DNA from: Incurvaria masculella
Lineage: Eukaryota > Arthropoda > Insecta > Lepidoptera > Incurvariidae
DNA: 64,000 nt
NCBI GenBank assembly: GCA_946894095.1
Contig: OX335660.1
Span: 15,133,001 to 15,197,000, forward strand
Direction: 5' to 3'
Under the pieces are notes generated by a model. That model had not been told where the DNA came from, did no database searches, and saw only the letters and a program-made list of their open reading frames with translations. Position numbers and translations under genes: made by a program. Below are positions 49,217 to 60,476 of the stretch, one piece after another; positions within the stretch are counted from its first letter, which is position 1, and each line of letters begins with the position of its first letter.

Positions 49217-51009
49217 ATGGGCAAGCCACTTCGAAGTGAAGCCCGTGAAATGGTTCTTAAAATAATTTCATTTTTTGAAAATGAGAAGCAAAATAAATCC
49301 CACACGTTTCCTTTGGAACAAGCTGTCCAAAGAGCTGCCGCTGCGACAGGGTTATCAAAGAGAATGATTTTAAAAATGAAAAAAGAAGGAATGAGTGCCA
49401 CTTTAAACTCAACTCAAATCAGGACACCTATCAAGAAAAAACGAAGGAATAAAATAAACTTGGATGATTTCGATCTCAGTGCAATCAAAAATATAATTTC
49501 AAGCATATACACTGTGCGCAAGGAAGTCCCAACATTAAATAAGATATTGGCAGAAATAAAGAAAGACCTACATATTGATTGCAGCAAGAGTTATCTGAGG
49601 AATGTAGTAATAAAAAGATTGGGATACAAATTTAAAAAATGTGCCCAAAAACGCTCAGTATTAATAGAACGCGAGAATATAAGAGCGTGGCGCGCTGGGT
49701 ATCTCCGCCGTATCCGCGATAATGACGAGCTTGGAGATAATAAGAAACCTCTTGTCTATATAGATGAGACGTGGATACATGCACACTACACAGTCTCAAA
49801 GTGCTGGCAACTCAGCGATTCAAGTGAAGGAGTGAAGAAAAATGATAGCCCAGGACGCCGTTGGATTATTGTGCATGCTGGTGGAGATATGGGTTTCCTT
49901 GAAGGTGCACTCTTAATGTTCAAGTCCAAAACAAAGTCTGGGGATTATCATAATGAAATGAATGGCCCGAACTTCTTAAAATGGGTGCAAGAAAAATTAA
50001 TTCCCAATTTGCCTCCCACAAGTATTGTTGTGATGGACAATGCTTCATACCACTCTGTGGTATCAGAAAAAACGCCAACGATGGCAAACAAAAAACACGA
50101 ATTGCAAAACTGGCTTAAAGATCATAGCATAACATTCGACGAAAAATTGTTGAAATGTGAGCTAATTGCATTGATTAAGCAAAATAAACCACCAAAAGAG
50201 TTCATAATCGATAAATTATTAAAAGACAAAGGCCACGAAGTGCTTAGGCTACCTCCATACAACTGTGATTTGAACCCTATTGAGCTCATATGGAGTCTAC
50301 TTAAACGGAGAGTGGCTGATAAAAATGTGCAGCAACATGAAAATCAGATTGAAAAATTTACACTCGATGCTATCAATTCAATAACTAGAGATGAATGGAT
50401 TAAAGAAATGAAACATGTAAAAAATCTGGAAGCCCGATACTGGGAAAGAGAATGTCAATCTGATATTGAGGACTTTATTATACAAGTTGGTAAGCACAAT
50501 CCTAACCTCTTTAGTCTCTGATAATATACTATTGTTATTTAAAATAGGGGGATATTAACTAGATTTTCAAAAGGAACCGATATATGTTTCAACAAATATG
50601 ATTTGTGTATAAGAGTGTAGACCGTAAAGCAAGGGTCTCTAATTAATAAGTCCTTGCTTCACGGTTAAGATACGTGTTGTCCTTGATATTCATCGCAAGC
50701 AGTAATCGAACCTGCGACCTCTGAATTCCCGATCCATTTGCTCTTACCACTGAGCTCCTACCATCTACTAGATAGCGTTGACTTCATGCTATGTAAATAA
50801 TTGCAATGATTGAAATATCAACCTAGTCTTAACTTTAAAGTATCTTCTTTAACATACTTAAGTCAACAATACACTCTAAGCCACTGCAATGCTTCCAAAA
50901 TGTTATTATTTCAGGTGAAAGCAGCGATTCGGAGTCATCCGATAGTATGGAAAACAATTCTTCTGACAATGGAGAAATGAGTGGATTGGAAGAACTCAAC
51001 TATTTATAA
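49217..51009 (+). CDS. Tc1/mariner-type transposase (DD81E by count; Sailor-like), two exons
   Basis: Exons 49217-50489 and 50915-51009 (GTAAGC donor; TTTCAG acceptor) give 455 residues; without splicing it ends 10 codons later at 50521. The N-terminal part is helix-turn-helix-like (residues ~1-150). Catalytic motifs: YIDETW (D183), VVMDNASYH (D274) and NPIELIW (E356). There are 81 residues between the second Asp and the Glu, far more than the 34-39 of classic Tc1/mariner and close to the DD82E group called Sailor, which I name from memory. The second exon encodes an acidic tail (ESSDSESSDS). It binds the 36-bp termini and cuts at TA. Intact. Confidence 0.88.
50600..50765 (-). mobile_element. 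tRNA-like SINE head in the transposase intron
   Basis: On the minus strand, GAGCTCAGTGGTAAGAGC (A box) and GCAGGTTCGATTACTGC (B box) are spaced as in a tRNA, but the acceptor stem does not pair, so it is not a functional tRNA. Next to it CCGTAAAGCAAGG and CCTTGCTTCACGG form a near-perfect inverted pair (50627-50681). It lies wholly within the intron. Confidence 0.6.
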
Positions 51010-51647
51010 TGTTTTTCATCACAAGAAATAAAAAATATGTTGTGAGCTGTTTTTTTTTATTTTGTAACGATTTTTAGTCTTGGTGTTATTTAAAAACAGC
51101 TGAAACGAAATTTTCATCCTTACTAATCATAAAACCATTAAAACAATCTAAGCAAATATTTCTAAAATTGTATATTTCATGTTTGTGCAGACCTTACAAA
51201 AACTAGACAGTCATAAATACGAGCTGTCAGACATTGGAAGAACAATTCATTTTCCAAGAAAGCCTAGGAATTATTGGATAGGCGCTAATGGACCTTAGCC
51301 ACGTTTAAACACAGTTCAAATTAGTTTGCTGCCGAATAATATAAATATTGAAACAAGATTTTTAAGAACTCGGAGTCATAAATCAAAGGCTTAACTCCAA
51401 TATTTTCCCACAAATATTATTGTAGCTAAATTCGTCCCTAACGTGCTTATCTTAAGGTACATTATCACGATTCTAATTTTATTCTTTTTGCATGATTATA
51501 TAATTTCCTTCCAATGTACAGTCACCAGCGCAATTATAGCACAACAAAGTGGTTGACTTCAATACATTTTCTGTGTTGTAAGCTATTTTTATTACTAATT
51601 TCGTTTTTGCAGTTCATACCACCTTTAATATTTGGTGCATTCTGCGA

Positions 51648-51683
51648 ATTCTTTCGAAGTGCACGGTTATAAAAACCGCACTA
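51648..51683 (-). repeat. Right terminal inverted repeat of the Tc1-like element
   Basis: 36 bp, inverse of 27436-27471 with one mismatch, then TA duplication 51684-51685. Confidence 0.88.
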
Positions 51684-52454
51684 TACCTTTCGATCGATTG
51701 TAGAAGATGGCGGGAAGATAGATTGAATCGATGTACTGTCATCCCTTAAGTTTTCTTGAGAAGTTGGCTTTAGACTGAATTTAAACATTGCAGGAGAAGG
51801 TGTGGATAGATTAAGCATGTTCGTATTTTCTGAATAGGTTGCAAATGATTCTTTCAAATCACTTGATGCGGTCGCACAATGTGAAAATGTGATTAAGTTT
51901 AACTTGTTTCCATCTTCTGGGACAGTTGGAGGTTTTGTTGTCGCAGCAGAAGGAGGCGTGCATCGAATCAGTGAATTTTCATCTCGAATATTAGCTTCAC
52001 GAGGCAGCTCCAGATTGGCCGTGGTCGCATACTGTGAAAATGTGGTTAAATTAAACTGGTTTTCATCTTCTGGACCAGTTGAAGGTATTGTGGTCGCAGC
52101 AGAAGGAGGCGTGCATTGAATCAGTGAATTTTCATCTCGAATATTAGCTTCACGAGGCAGCTCCAGATTGGCTGTGGTCGCATACTGTGAAAATGTGGTT
52201 AAATTAAACTTGTTTTCATCTTATGGACCAGTCGAAGGTATTGTGGTCGCAGCAGAAGGATGCGTGCATTGAATTTGCATATTCTCATCTTGAAAGTTGG
52301 TTAAAGAAGGTAGCTCCAGACTAGATGTTGTTGCGACTGGAGATAGTGTGGATGAATTCAACTTATTTCCATCTTCTGGATCGTGTGACTCTTGTGTGTT
52401 AAGAAGGCCTAGTATAGAGCGCGCTCTCGAACCTCGTCCATAGTTATCAGCCAT
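51684..52454 (-). pseudogene. DUF7869-like gene, N-terminal piece (first of three) with 51-residue tandem repeats
   Basis: Starts MADNYGRGSRAR at 52454, just after an acceptor TTTTTCAG (exon from about 52459). 257 codons to the TA target of the Tc1-like element; the frame continues exactly into 27433. It is built of about three copies of a 153-bp unit (51 residues with NLTTFSQYATTANLELP and QCTPPSAATT) plus diverged ends, probably disordered. One copy has a nonsense codon at 52221-52223 (TAA where sister copies have GAA). This breaks translation near codon 78. Confidence 0.82.
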
Positions 52455-52554
52455 TTTTACTGAAAAACCATAATTCATCACTAGGGCATCATTAGGGCTG
52501 CTATATCAGTTACAATAGCCACTAAAAATAGGTATGTTGATTTGTTTTCTTTAC

Positions 52555-52720
52555 CTTTGAAAGAAGAAACTGTTCATATTTTTAAAGATTTTTCTTTGAA
52601 AACAAAATAAAAATTGTCAGCTCCTGCGCTGTTCGTTCCGCCGCGCGGCGCCACCGCACCGCAGCCGCCGCCATCTACGCCGTGCGTCGACCGTACCTGC
52701 CTACTATGCATGACAATACG
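52555..52720 (-). promoter_or_regulatory. Putative 5' non-coding exon and CpG-rich promoter of the DUF7869-like gene
   Basis: Minus-strand donor TCAAAG|GTAAAG at 52555/52554 precedes the acceptor at 52460. Upstream, 52625-52700 is a GC/CpG-rich patch (GCCGCCATCTACGCCG on plus) in AT-rich surroundings. Exon start unknown. Confidence 0.4.
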
Positions 52721-53619
52721 CACGCTGCAACTATTACCCAATCTGAGACACCTACCAAGCGCTAAACTTCGAATTTGAATGATTATTTCTGAAACTATAG
52801 AAAAAAATGTGTGTGTTTTCTTAGACACTTATCTTTATAATGATCTTTATAATGACCTACTCAGTTTCTCTTTAAAATTAAGAAGAAAATAAAAACCTTT
52901 AAATTAACCATACCTATTTTTTGTGTTTAATGTAACCGATATACGATATAAAAACACCTCAAAAAAGGGGGCAGGTTTTTTTGATAACACTTTATTCAAA
53001 GTTCTAATCCTAGACAAACAGATTTTAATTTATAACAGAAATGTAGATTTTTTTTTAATTCATGACCAACACTTTTACTTTTATAACAATTTCACAAATC
53101 ATAATTGACATCTATAAGATTATAAACACTAAAGTATCTACATGTTACCGAAAAAACATTTTTATTATGAGATCTAGACAGCCACTTTTGTATTGTTGCA
53201 ATAAAATGAAAATAATTTTAAATGAAGACTGTTACTTTCAAACATACACCGATAAAATTTTACATCAATTTAAGTACATACGGTCATATTCTGAATCGAG
53301 TCCCTATAGACTTAAGATTTCAACGGATTCGCTTACCTGATCTCCTGCATCTAGATGGACACTTTATGCTTTGCGATGAAAAATATGGACACTGCTCCAG
53401 TTGGATGACGCAACACTGACTGCACGGCTGTCTTCATTTCAATCGGACGCGAAATGTCTTGTGTGCAAAAGAGACGCACAATGTTCATAACTATGGGTTG
53501 GAGTGAGATCAACATAAGTTCGATTTATCTGCGTATAAGATGGCGTTACTTGTAACAAAACTGCGTTCATAACTCTAAAACCACAAATTTTGAATTGCGT
53601 CAGTATAGTATTAGGTGTG
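52721..53619. other. Right end of the level 1 transposon, non-coding
   Basis: AT-rich; the small plus-strand frames look random. Ends in the inverted terminus TTAGGTGTG. Confidence 0.5.
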
Positions 53620-53621
53620 CG

Positions 53622-54480
53622 AAACTAGTTCTATGTCTTGCCCGATTGAACCGGAAATGAACATCAAACAGAAAGAATAATGGACCAAGGATAGAGCCTT
53701 GGGGTACTCCTATTGTAACAGGGTCAACATCCGATTTTATACCACTGACCCCACATATTTGTTTTCTGTTTTCCAGGTATGTTTCACATAAACGTAGCTC
53801 TTTTTCTCTTACTCCATAATGCTCTTATTTTAATAACAATATGTCATGTTTCACACAGTGAAATGCCTTTGATAAGTCACAGAAAATGCCATATGTGTGC
53901 TGAGAATCATCCAAAGATGTTAATAAAGTTTTTATCATAGATGCAATGGTATCACCTGTTGACCTACCTTTGCGAAATCCAAATAGTCTGAAATTTAATA
54001 GATCGTGTTTAGTGAAGAAGTGAGTCAAACGTTTATTAAAGACACCGGACGGTAATTCTCAACATTATTGTGACATCCTTTTTTATATAACGGTATGACC
54101 TTTGCTTTTTTGAGGGAATCTGGAAATGTGTCATTTTCTAGACATTGATTTATAACTTGTTTTAGAGGATTTATGACACCTGGTTAATGACTTTAGTAAG
54201 TTGGGGGAAATATTTCAAAGATCTTGAGAACGTTTCGACTTAAGGTCTCTAAGAATGTTTTTAACTTCTAAATATGTGACAGGACCGAAAGTAACTGATG
54301 CAGTGCTACGTGATGTATAATCCTGCAGGTGATTTAATGCTAACTGTGTGTTGGAGTCAATTTTATTTGTTGAGGTTTTAGCCATTGAAGTGAAGTATTT
54401 ATTGAAGTAATTTGCAATCTTAGAACCATCAGATACAATGTCTGCCCCAATTTTTTATTTGAGTTAAACATTTTCAATAA
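53622..54480 (-). pseudogene. Non-LTR reverse transcriptase relic, upstream piece
   Basis: Minus-strand readings follow RT order: FPDSLKKAKVIPLYKKG and VENYRPV (about 54150-54040), FGFRKGRSTGDTI and LSKAFHCVKHDIL (54028-53830), YLENRKQ, then GVPQGSILGPLFF (about 53720-53680). Frameshifts and a stop (53825) break it. Its continuation MFADD is at 3620, on the far side of the 50-kb element. Confidence 0.85.
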
Positions 54481-54615
54481 TAGGTGCTTTGCCCGTTTCT
54501 TCTTTGATTATAAAGTGTAAGTCGATCCCATTAGATCATTATTGATTTGCATCATTGCCACAAACACTCCTTGGTCCATCATCTTCACAGATAATCTTCT
54601 TCTTTCTTTAATTGT

Positions 54616-57600
54616 TTGTTGGGTTGGGCTTCCAAAATAAATCCGTCACACATACGTCAAACTGTGCGTCAAACAAATGAAATGGATGTCAAATTGTTGA
54701 GGCGTTCGGGCTGTCGGAGCATGAAATCTTGCTGTTCCGCCTGGTTCTGTTCTATACCGAACAGAATGGAACCGTTCCGCGGAGCAATAGCCCGAACAGA
54801 GCTCTCGTGCCGACTAGGTGCCTACTCTGTGTGCAGCAATAACTTCAAACCAGAAGAAGTGATATGGGTGGAAACAATTCAATTTCAGAGTAAGACTGAA
54901 CCACTGAAACGGCCAAAGCTTGTGGCTGGAGCAGTACCACATATTTGTTGATGGTTTGCCAAAACATTTAAGTGTTCTTGCTAAAACTGAAAGACAAAGT
55001 CCGTGCGTGCGCCGTAAGAGAATCGTGCAAACACAAGAGAGAAAAAATGAAGAATTCTTAAGTAGTGACTGTGTTAAGGATTTCAGTGACAGACATATAT
55101 TATATTTCATAAGTTCTGTGTTGATAATATTGTCGACTTCGCAGACATTAACAGTCCCGTCAATGTTACTTCTAGTTTAGTCATAGACAAAAATGTAGTA
55201 GTTAAGGTATACATAGGCAACGCTGAATTAAGTCCCAATGATTTAAAATGGATTTATCCCACAAGTTGCAAACTTACATTGTGGTCGCAATTAGAAAATT
55301 TAGTGGCGCGATAATTGCAACTATTTCCTAATGTTGAACTCAGTTCAGCGTTATATCTGAAGAAAGCACATGATTGGTTAGAACCTGTGCTTCACAGTAC
55401 TGATTGTTCGGAAAGTACTGAAACAATTGAATTACTAAAAAACCAGTTAAACTTGCATACACTCAAGAAAAGATCTTACTCTGTGTGTACGATATTATTT
55501 GCTTTTATAATTTATTCCACATCTGCAGCATGTTATGAAGTGATCAGAAATTGTATGTTTCTGCCACACAAGTGTTACCTTCAACACTTGAACTATTCTT
55601 TAAATGTTGCGGCTGATAAAGAGGATGGCACAACCAATTATTTGGCTTGCATGTGGGCCAGTTAAGCGACCGAGAAAAAATTGTTAACCTGAACATTGAT
55701 GAGATTTACATCAATAGTAAATTAGAATAAAAGACTAAAAAATTAACAGACTATGCTCACAACAAATGCAATGAATAAGCAAAAACCATATGTTATTTTA
55801 TGGTTTCATTGTCATTTGGAAATTGCAAAGAAATTGTAAGCTAATGTAGCGCTGCATCTGGGTAAGAATTTAAAACAATGACACTGAAAGTTATTCAATA
55901 TGTTCAGTCCCTGGGATCCAGGGTGTTAAAGGTTATTACCGATAATAATCGAAGAAATCAAAATATGTACAGGTCATTATTTGCACCAGATTTTTCGTTT
56001 GAAAACCCATCGTTCACTAATGAACGAATTTATACCATGTTTGACTTTGTTCATATTTTTAAAAACATAAGAAACAATGTGTTAAATCTGCATTCAGAAA
56101 ACAAATATTGAGACATATATACGGTTATATTAACACAAAGTACCTATATTGCGGAACAATTGAACGTCGAATTACTAGGTGGTCTCTTCTAAGAAGCTTG
56201 GTCACAAAGTGCGTACATGTGCATATTATTTTAAGTTCGAAACAATGGCAATTAATTATCCTGAGGGTCGTCATAGAATTCCATCGAACTCTCGGGAAAG
56301 CAATAATTTAACTTAGGCGTCACAGGTCCTTCCGGGGTTTCGTGATGGTTGTGAAATATGGACGGATTTCTATAGGGTGCAAAAAACAATAGACGAGATA
56401 AGGCATGTGCAGGCCTCACGCTGAAGCGAGGTGTGTGGTCATTCCTAGAAAGGTCATACGTCAGGAAAAAAATAATAAACTGTAGGTGCGGCCTGTGGAG
56501 ATGGACGAATGGAGAGAGGACGATTGACAGCGAGATGTCAGGGCGGAGCCGAGGACATTTCCTATAATAAATTCGGGATTGTTTATTGAAGATCTGAGAA
56601 GAAGGGCGTGGTTTGAGACATTTGGAAGCAGAGGGGATTGCGCGATTCGCGGGCGACGATTACTCAAGACACTCCGGATTGTAAGGTTAGATCAGCCGGT
56701 CTACGCATGAGATTACGGTGTCGGACTGCGCGAAGTGATTTTGAGTTGAAGTTTTCCGTGTGTTTTGTAACTTTTGGTTAAGTCGTGTCGGGCTGGAGTG
56801 CAGTGAAATAGTGAAAGTGAGACTGGTTCCTGTGACCGGCGGCGACCAGGACACGAGCTACAAGATACGGAGGGAGACCTGGGCTGAGTGATCTTTTAAA
56901 TGCACTGTTTATTGATGAATTGATTTTATTACTGGTTTTCGGATACATTTGTCGACGCGAATCTACATTACGTGACAATTTTCGACATTTTTCGTCGCAC
57001 CGGTATTCGAATTTGGACTACGGGATTTTTCGACGTATTTTTACTCGGGTGGTTGTGTATGATTCTCACGGCGCTGGCCTTGGGTCTTAATACCGCCAGT
57101 TTTGCTCAAGGTACCTAACATTTACAATTATATCCTTTACTTGGCTGTAAACAACTTTTAATACATTTTCAGGAAGGTTAAGGGCCGCCGCCGTCTTACG
57201 GGGTTTGACGCAGGTGTAAGTGTAAATATAGAGTGTGCTTGAGGTAACGAGTGACTGAGCGATTGAGGAAGGAAGACTGGTGTCTCCCTGAGCATGGGTT
57301 CCACGTACCGGGCGATGGGAATTCAACGGAACGTTTAGCCAAGCTTCGTTCGAAATTAACGAATTATCAGAGAGTACTTCTCCTGAGAATACAATTGAAC
57401 ACTGAAACAAACCAGAACGCAGTTGAGGGCTTTTCTTTCCGGCGAAAGCTAAGGCTCAGATTAGGCGATGAATGGAACCTTACCTTCCTTCACTAGACGA
57501 TTCACGAGCCATAATTAACTTGCAATTCTTACCTACTAAAAATAACGTAAAATAGAAATAAATATTTCACCAAGTCGCTAGGGGTAAGGAGAGGATCTTA

Positions 57601-57993
57601 ACATCAGAAAAGTACTAACCCAAGTCAAATCTCTATTAATTAAATATTTTAATTCGATATGTAGAATCGTATCAATATTTTGAATTTCCGAGTTTAGAAA
57701 ATTTTGATATAATCCTATCTGCGTCATTTAGTCATTCGGTGCAATTGTACAAAGAAGAAGCGGATGAAATTACTAAAAAAGCGTACAAGTTAAATTCAAA
57801 AACCATTTATCCAAACAATATTGAGCGCCAAAATGTTACGTTGGTAGATAATTTATTTCATCAGTTCACTATTGCAGCTCTGAAGTCCGAGGAAAGTTAC
57901 AATGGTACTTCAATATTTTTGGAAATGATTCGAAGATGGTGGGATATTGTAAATACCAAAAATATTTTGAACGTTAAAATAAAAAAAAAATGA
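54616..57993 (+). pseudogene. P-element / THAP9-like transposase relic, fragmented
   Basis: Pieces in order on the plus strand: the end of a THAP DNA-binding domain (SNNFKPEEVIW and AVPHI, to 54951); a segment with LKKRSYSVCTILFAF and ATSAACYEVIRN-like helix typical of the P-element core (55315-55665); VLKVITDN...FVHIFKNIRNN, the region of GTP-binding/catalysis (55878-56111); and IERQNVTLVDNLFHQFTIAAL with IRRWWDIVNTKN (57739-57993). Stops, frameshifts and a ~1.6-kb insertion (56112-57735) disable it. I recognise it by motif order in P/THAP9 proteins. Confidence 0.72.
56112..57735. other. Unassigned insertion within the P-element relic
   Basis: 1.6 kb, GC-richer between about 56450 and 57480, with no protein family I recognise and no terminal repeats I could fix. 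Short open frames only. Borders are approximate, set by where P-element similarity stops and resumes. Confidence 0.45.
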
Positions 57994-58419
57994 ATATGCT
58001 CAGCCTATTAAAAATTCAAATTATTTCGGAATAATATCTTTGAGAAGATTTGTTGCTTGGCTGGACCAGCAGGACTTGTCGCAGCAGGCGCGCTGTTGAT
58101 GGAGCGAAGCTTATTATTAATATTGTCGCCGCGCGCAGGCGGTGCCATTATAATATATGTGTATGCATAGTAAGCGGAATGTATAGGTAGTACCCACTCG
58201 CAGCAGTTAAAACAGAACATGTTATTTTGCACAAACTTGATTGTCGACATCCAACGAGCAAAACTTTCTGCAATACATAGCATATGGAGTGGTCTTGATT
58301 ACAATCATAACATCGTTCGTTCGCAGTTGAAATAGTATCAATTTAACCAACAAAAACTTTATTTAAAGGTGTAAAACCCTTTGCGTGTGGTTCCCTAGGC
58401 TGACTTGGTTTCAACATTT
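57994..58419. other. No recognised feature
   Basis: AT-rich with a GC-richer patch near 58060-58150. No coding region. Confidence 0.4.
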
Positions 58420-59096
58420 CGAGTGTTCTAAATCTATGTTCTAGAAACTTTGACAAGTGTAACCATGTTGGCAATATAGAGCTATCGCTCAATGTCTGTT
58501 CAAACAACCTGTTTTTGCACCTGTTACAATGCGCCTGTTAATGTGAAAGCGTTTCTTGAGTGTATTCCAAATAACCTCATAGTTTGGCTCTGAAATCTGC
58601 TTAACCAGTGACTCCGCTTCACCTTTGAGACTCGACTTCAGATACTGACATTAATTTACCAAGCTTACTTTTACATTATCAAGCGATTAGAACATATCAT
58701 GGAATGTGATCCATGTACTATAATCACCTGCGTATGTAGGCAATTGAATAGGTGCAACTTTGTTATCACATCCATAACATTTTCCGTACTGGTAGTAGGT
58801 AGTTGATTGAATGATAACATTGTCTCCTTAAACAAAGTACAACAGTCTAAATACAGTTCCATGAAATTGTCATACATATCTTGATACGTCGAAGGCATAT
58901 TTTCTTTTGCCTATACCTGTGAATGTTGAGACATAAAAGTACTGTAATAATCTGACAAACGGTTTGACGAGTTTCCACATAGGACAACGATAATCTCTTC
59001 TTTGGAGATTTCTTGAAATTTGCAAACCGTTTCGTTCGCTCGTAGGTGTCCATTTGTTGCGCCAGTAATTGATCCATATTTGCACGAAATTACCAA
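58420..59096 (-). pseudogene. BEL/Pao Gag relic (DUF1759-like)
   Basis: Across frames the minus strand reads QLPTYAGDYSTWITFHDMF, then YLKSSLKGEAESLVKQIS and YEVIWNTLKKRF, the same blocks as PSFSGAFSQWSNF and YFLKTSLSGEA in the intact BEL element. Upstream is MDQLLAQQMDTYERTKRF (59077). Several frameshifts and stops. An older, different BEL family member. Confidence 0.75.
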
Positions 59097-60476
59097 CTAA
59101 ATATACTCAATTTGGCATCATTGTTTAACTGGACTGGCATGGGCTAACTCGATTTGGACCGGTTAGGTTAACGTCGCTAGCGCTTGCTCAGTTACCGCTC
59201 TATCAGTTTCAGTTTCTTTATTTCCTCCATTAGATGTATATTACACACTCGGACTCGTCATTTTTTTTCCTGTCGGTTCGATTACTTCTGGCGAAGAAGA
59301 GCCGACAAGAAACTTCGTCAGATTGGTCATTGTATTTTTTTTCCATTGACACTTACAAACTAGTTTACAGTGAATGATTGATTACTACTGCTCACAAAGA
59401 ACATCATAATACGAACATTACATACATTGGTAAAAAAATAATTAACCTTAGTAGTAAAGTTGTATAGTTTAAAATGGTTTTTAACAAAATTAGTATTCTG
59501 AAACATACTCGAATTTGGCTTTAACATCGGTATGTATTGAAAAGTATATGCGCAGTCACGGGACCATCAGGCGTTACTCTTTTATCTGCCCTACGCTAGG
59601 TCACAATTTTGCGACCTAGCGTAGGGGAGAGACTTGATCATTTCTTTATGTGGCGAGATGTTCGCCTTGTATCGGTGTAGCAGAAATCTAGTATATGAAC
59701 TTTTTAATAATTCAAATTAACTGGATCTGTACTATTAGGAATAGTAGAATCAATTAATTTTATTTCTCCCTTTCTTGCATCATTACAGAAATTAAAGACA
59801 AAAACTGAATTCATTCTCCATGCTTTCAGTTAGTTTTTAGACCTTACTGCGCAATCAATTCATTGTCTGCAGCTGTACCAACCCTTAACTCTAGCAATGT
59901 ATAAACTCAATGGGCCAACTCTAGCGATGTATGTAAATTCATTACGTGTTTGATTTGTACATTATTATCTAATATCCAATGAAATGTTTTACAGTGAAGG
60001 AAAATATCGCGCGAAAACCCGGCTAGACTGGAATATAGCCACATAATTGGGCTAGTCACTTGTTCAGTGTTTCTGAAGACTTCATTGGCACCTTTGATGT
60101 TTATTTTTGTATTTGAAACTACTCTGAGGTTCCTATGACGAGGCTGGCCAAAATTATTACAAAAAATAGTATAAAATACCTTACATTTCTAGACGATACA
60201 CCAGCTAGCGGCAGAAATCGCCAGCCTCAAAGACTGGCTCAGCAACCGGTTCATCTACGAAAGTTGTCTGCTTAGTTTACCTTCAGAATGTTTGCCTAGG
60301 TATATATTTTTTAATAATTTCAAAACTAATGATCCGGTAATTGTGTTATAGAGCATTAATCCACCCTCAAAATATAACTATATTCGCAAATTATAATCCA
60401 CTAACAATTCTTCTTTTCCCGACGATTCACGTGCACTATTCAGATAATAGACATATTATATTTTATTTTAATTACA
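59097..60476. other. Non-coding AT-rich stretch with one hairpin
   Basis: No gene seen. Contains the 14-bp perfect hairpin at 59589-59626. Confidence 0.5.
59589..59626. other. 14-bp perfect stem hairpin
   Basis: CCCTACGCTAGGTC pairs with GACCTAGCGTAGGG around a 10-base loop. Isolated; could be a palindromic end or MITE remnant. Confidence 0.8.

Larger units (their letters stand above)
27436..51683 (+). mobile_element. Tc1/mariner-superfamily element with DD81E transposase (about 2.9 kb without insertions)
   Basis: Inverted termini TAATGCGGTTTTTATAACCG and, inverted, TAGTGCGGTTTTTATAACCG match 35 of 36 bp. TA is duplicated at 27434-27435 and 51684-51685, the hallmark of Tc1/mariner. It sits in the coding exon of the DUF7869-like gene; removing it with one TA restores that frame exactly. 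Its transposase gene is near the right end (49217-51009). The gap between left end and gene is filled by the 27751-49118 unit. Without it, length is about 2.9 kb. Confidence 0.88.
3623..53619 (-). mobile_element. Level 1 DNA transposon encoding a DUF7869-like protein (50 kb with nested insertions, ~4.9 kb ancestral)
   Basis: Inverted termini: CACACCTAAAACTAGACTG on the left and, read inward on the other strand, CACACCTAATACTATACTG on the right. Similarity extends about 31 bp. A 2-bp CG is duplicated at 3621-3622 and 53620-53621, inside an interrupted reverse transcriptase relic whose frame is restored by removal. Subtracting the two internal insertion stacks leaves about 4.94 kb with one gene on the minus strand. 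CAC termini with a 2-bp duplication recall CMC (CACTA/Mirage) elements, but the protein does not look like a known CMC transposase to me, so the class is open. Confidence 0.85.

Noticed and set aside
50690..50765. A genuine tRNA gene on the minus strand
   Set aside because: A and B boxes are present but the acceptor stem does not pair and it is embedded in a transposon intron; a SINE head fits better.
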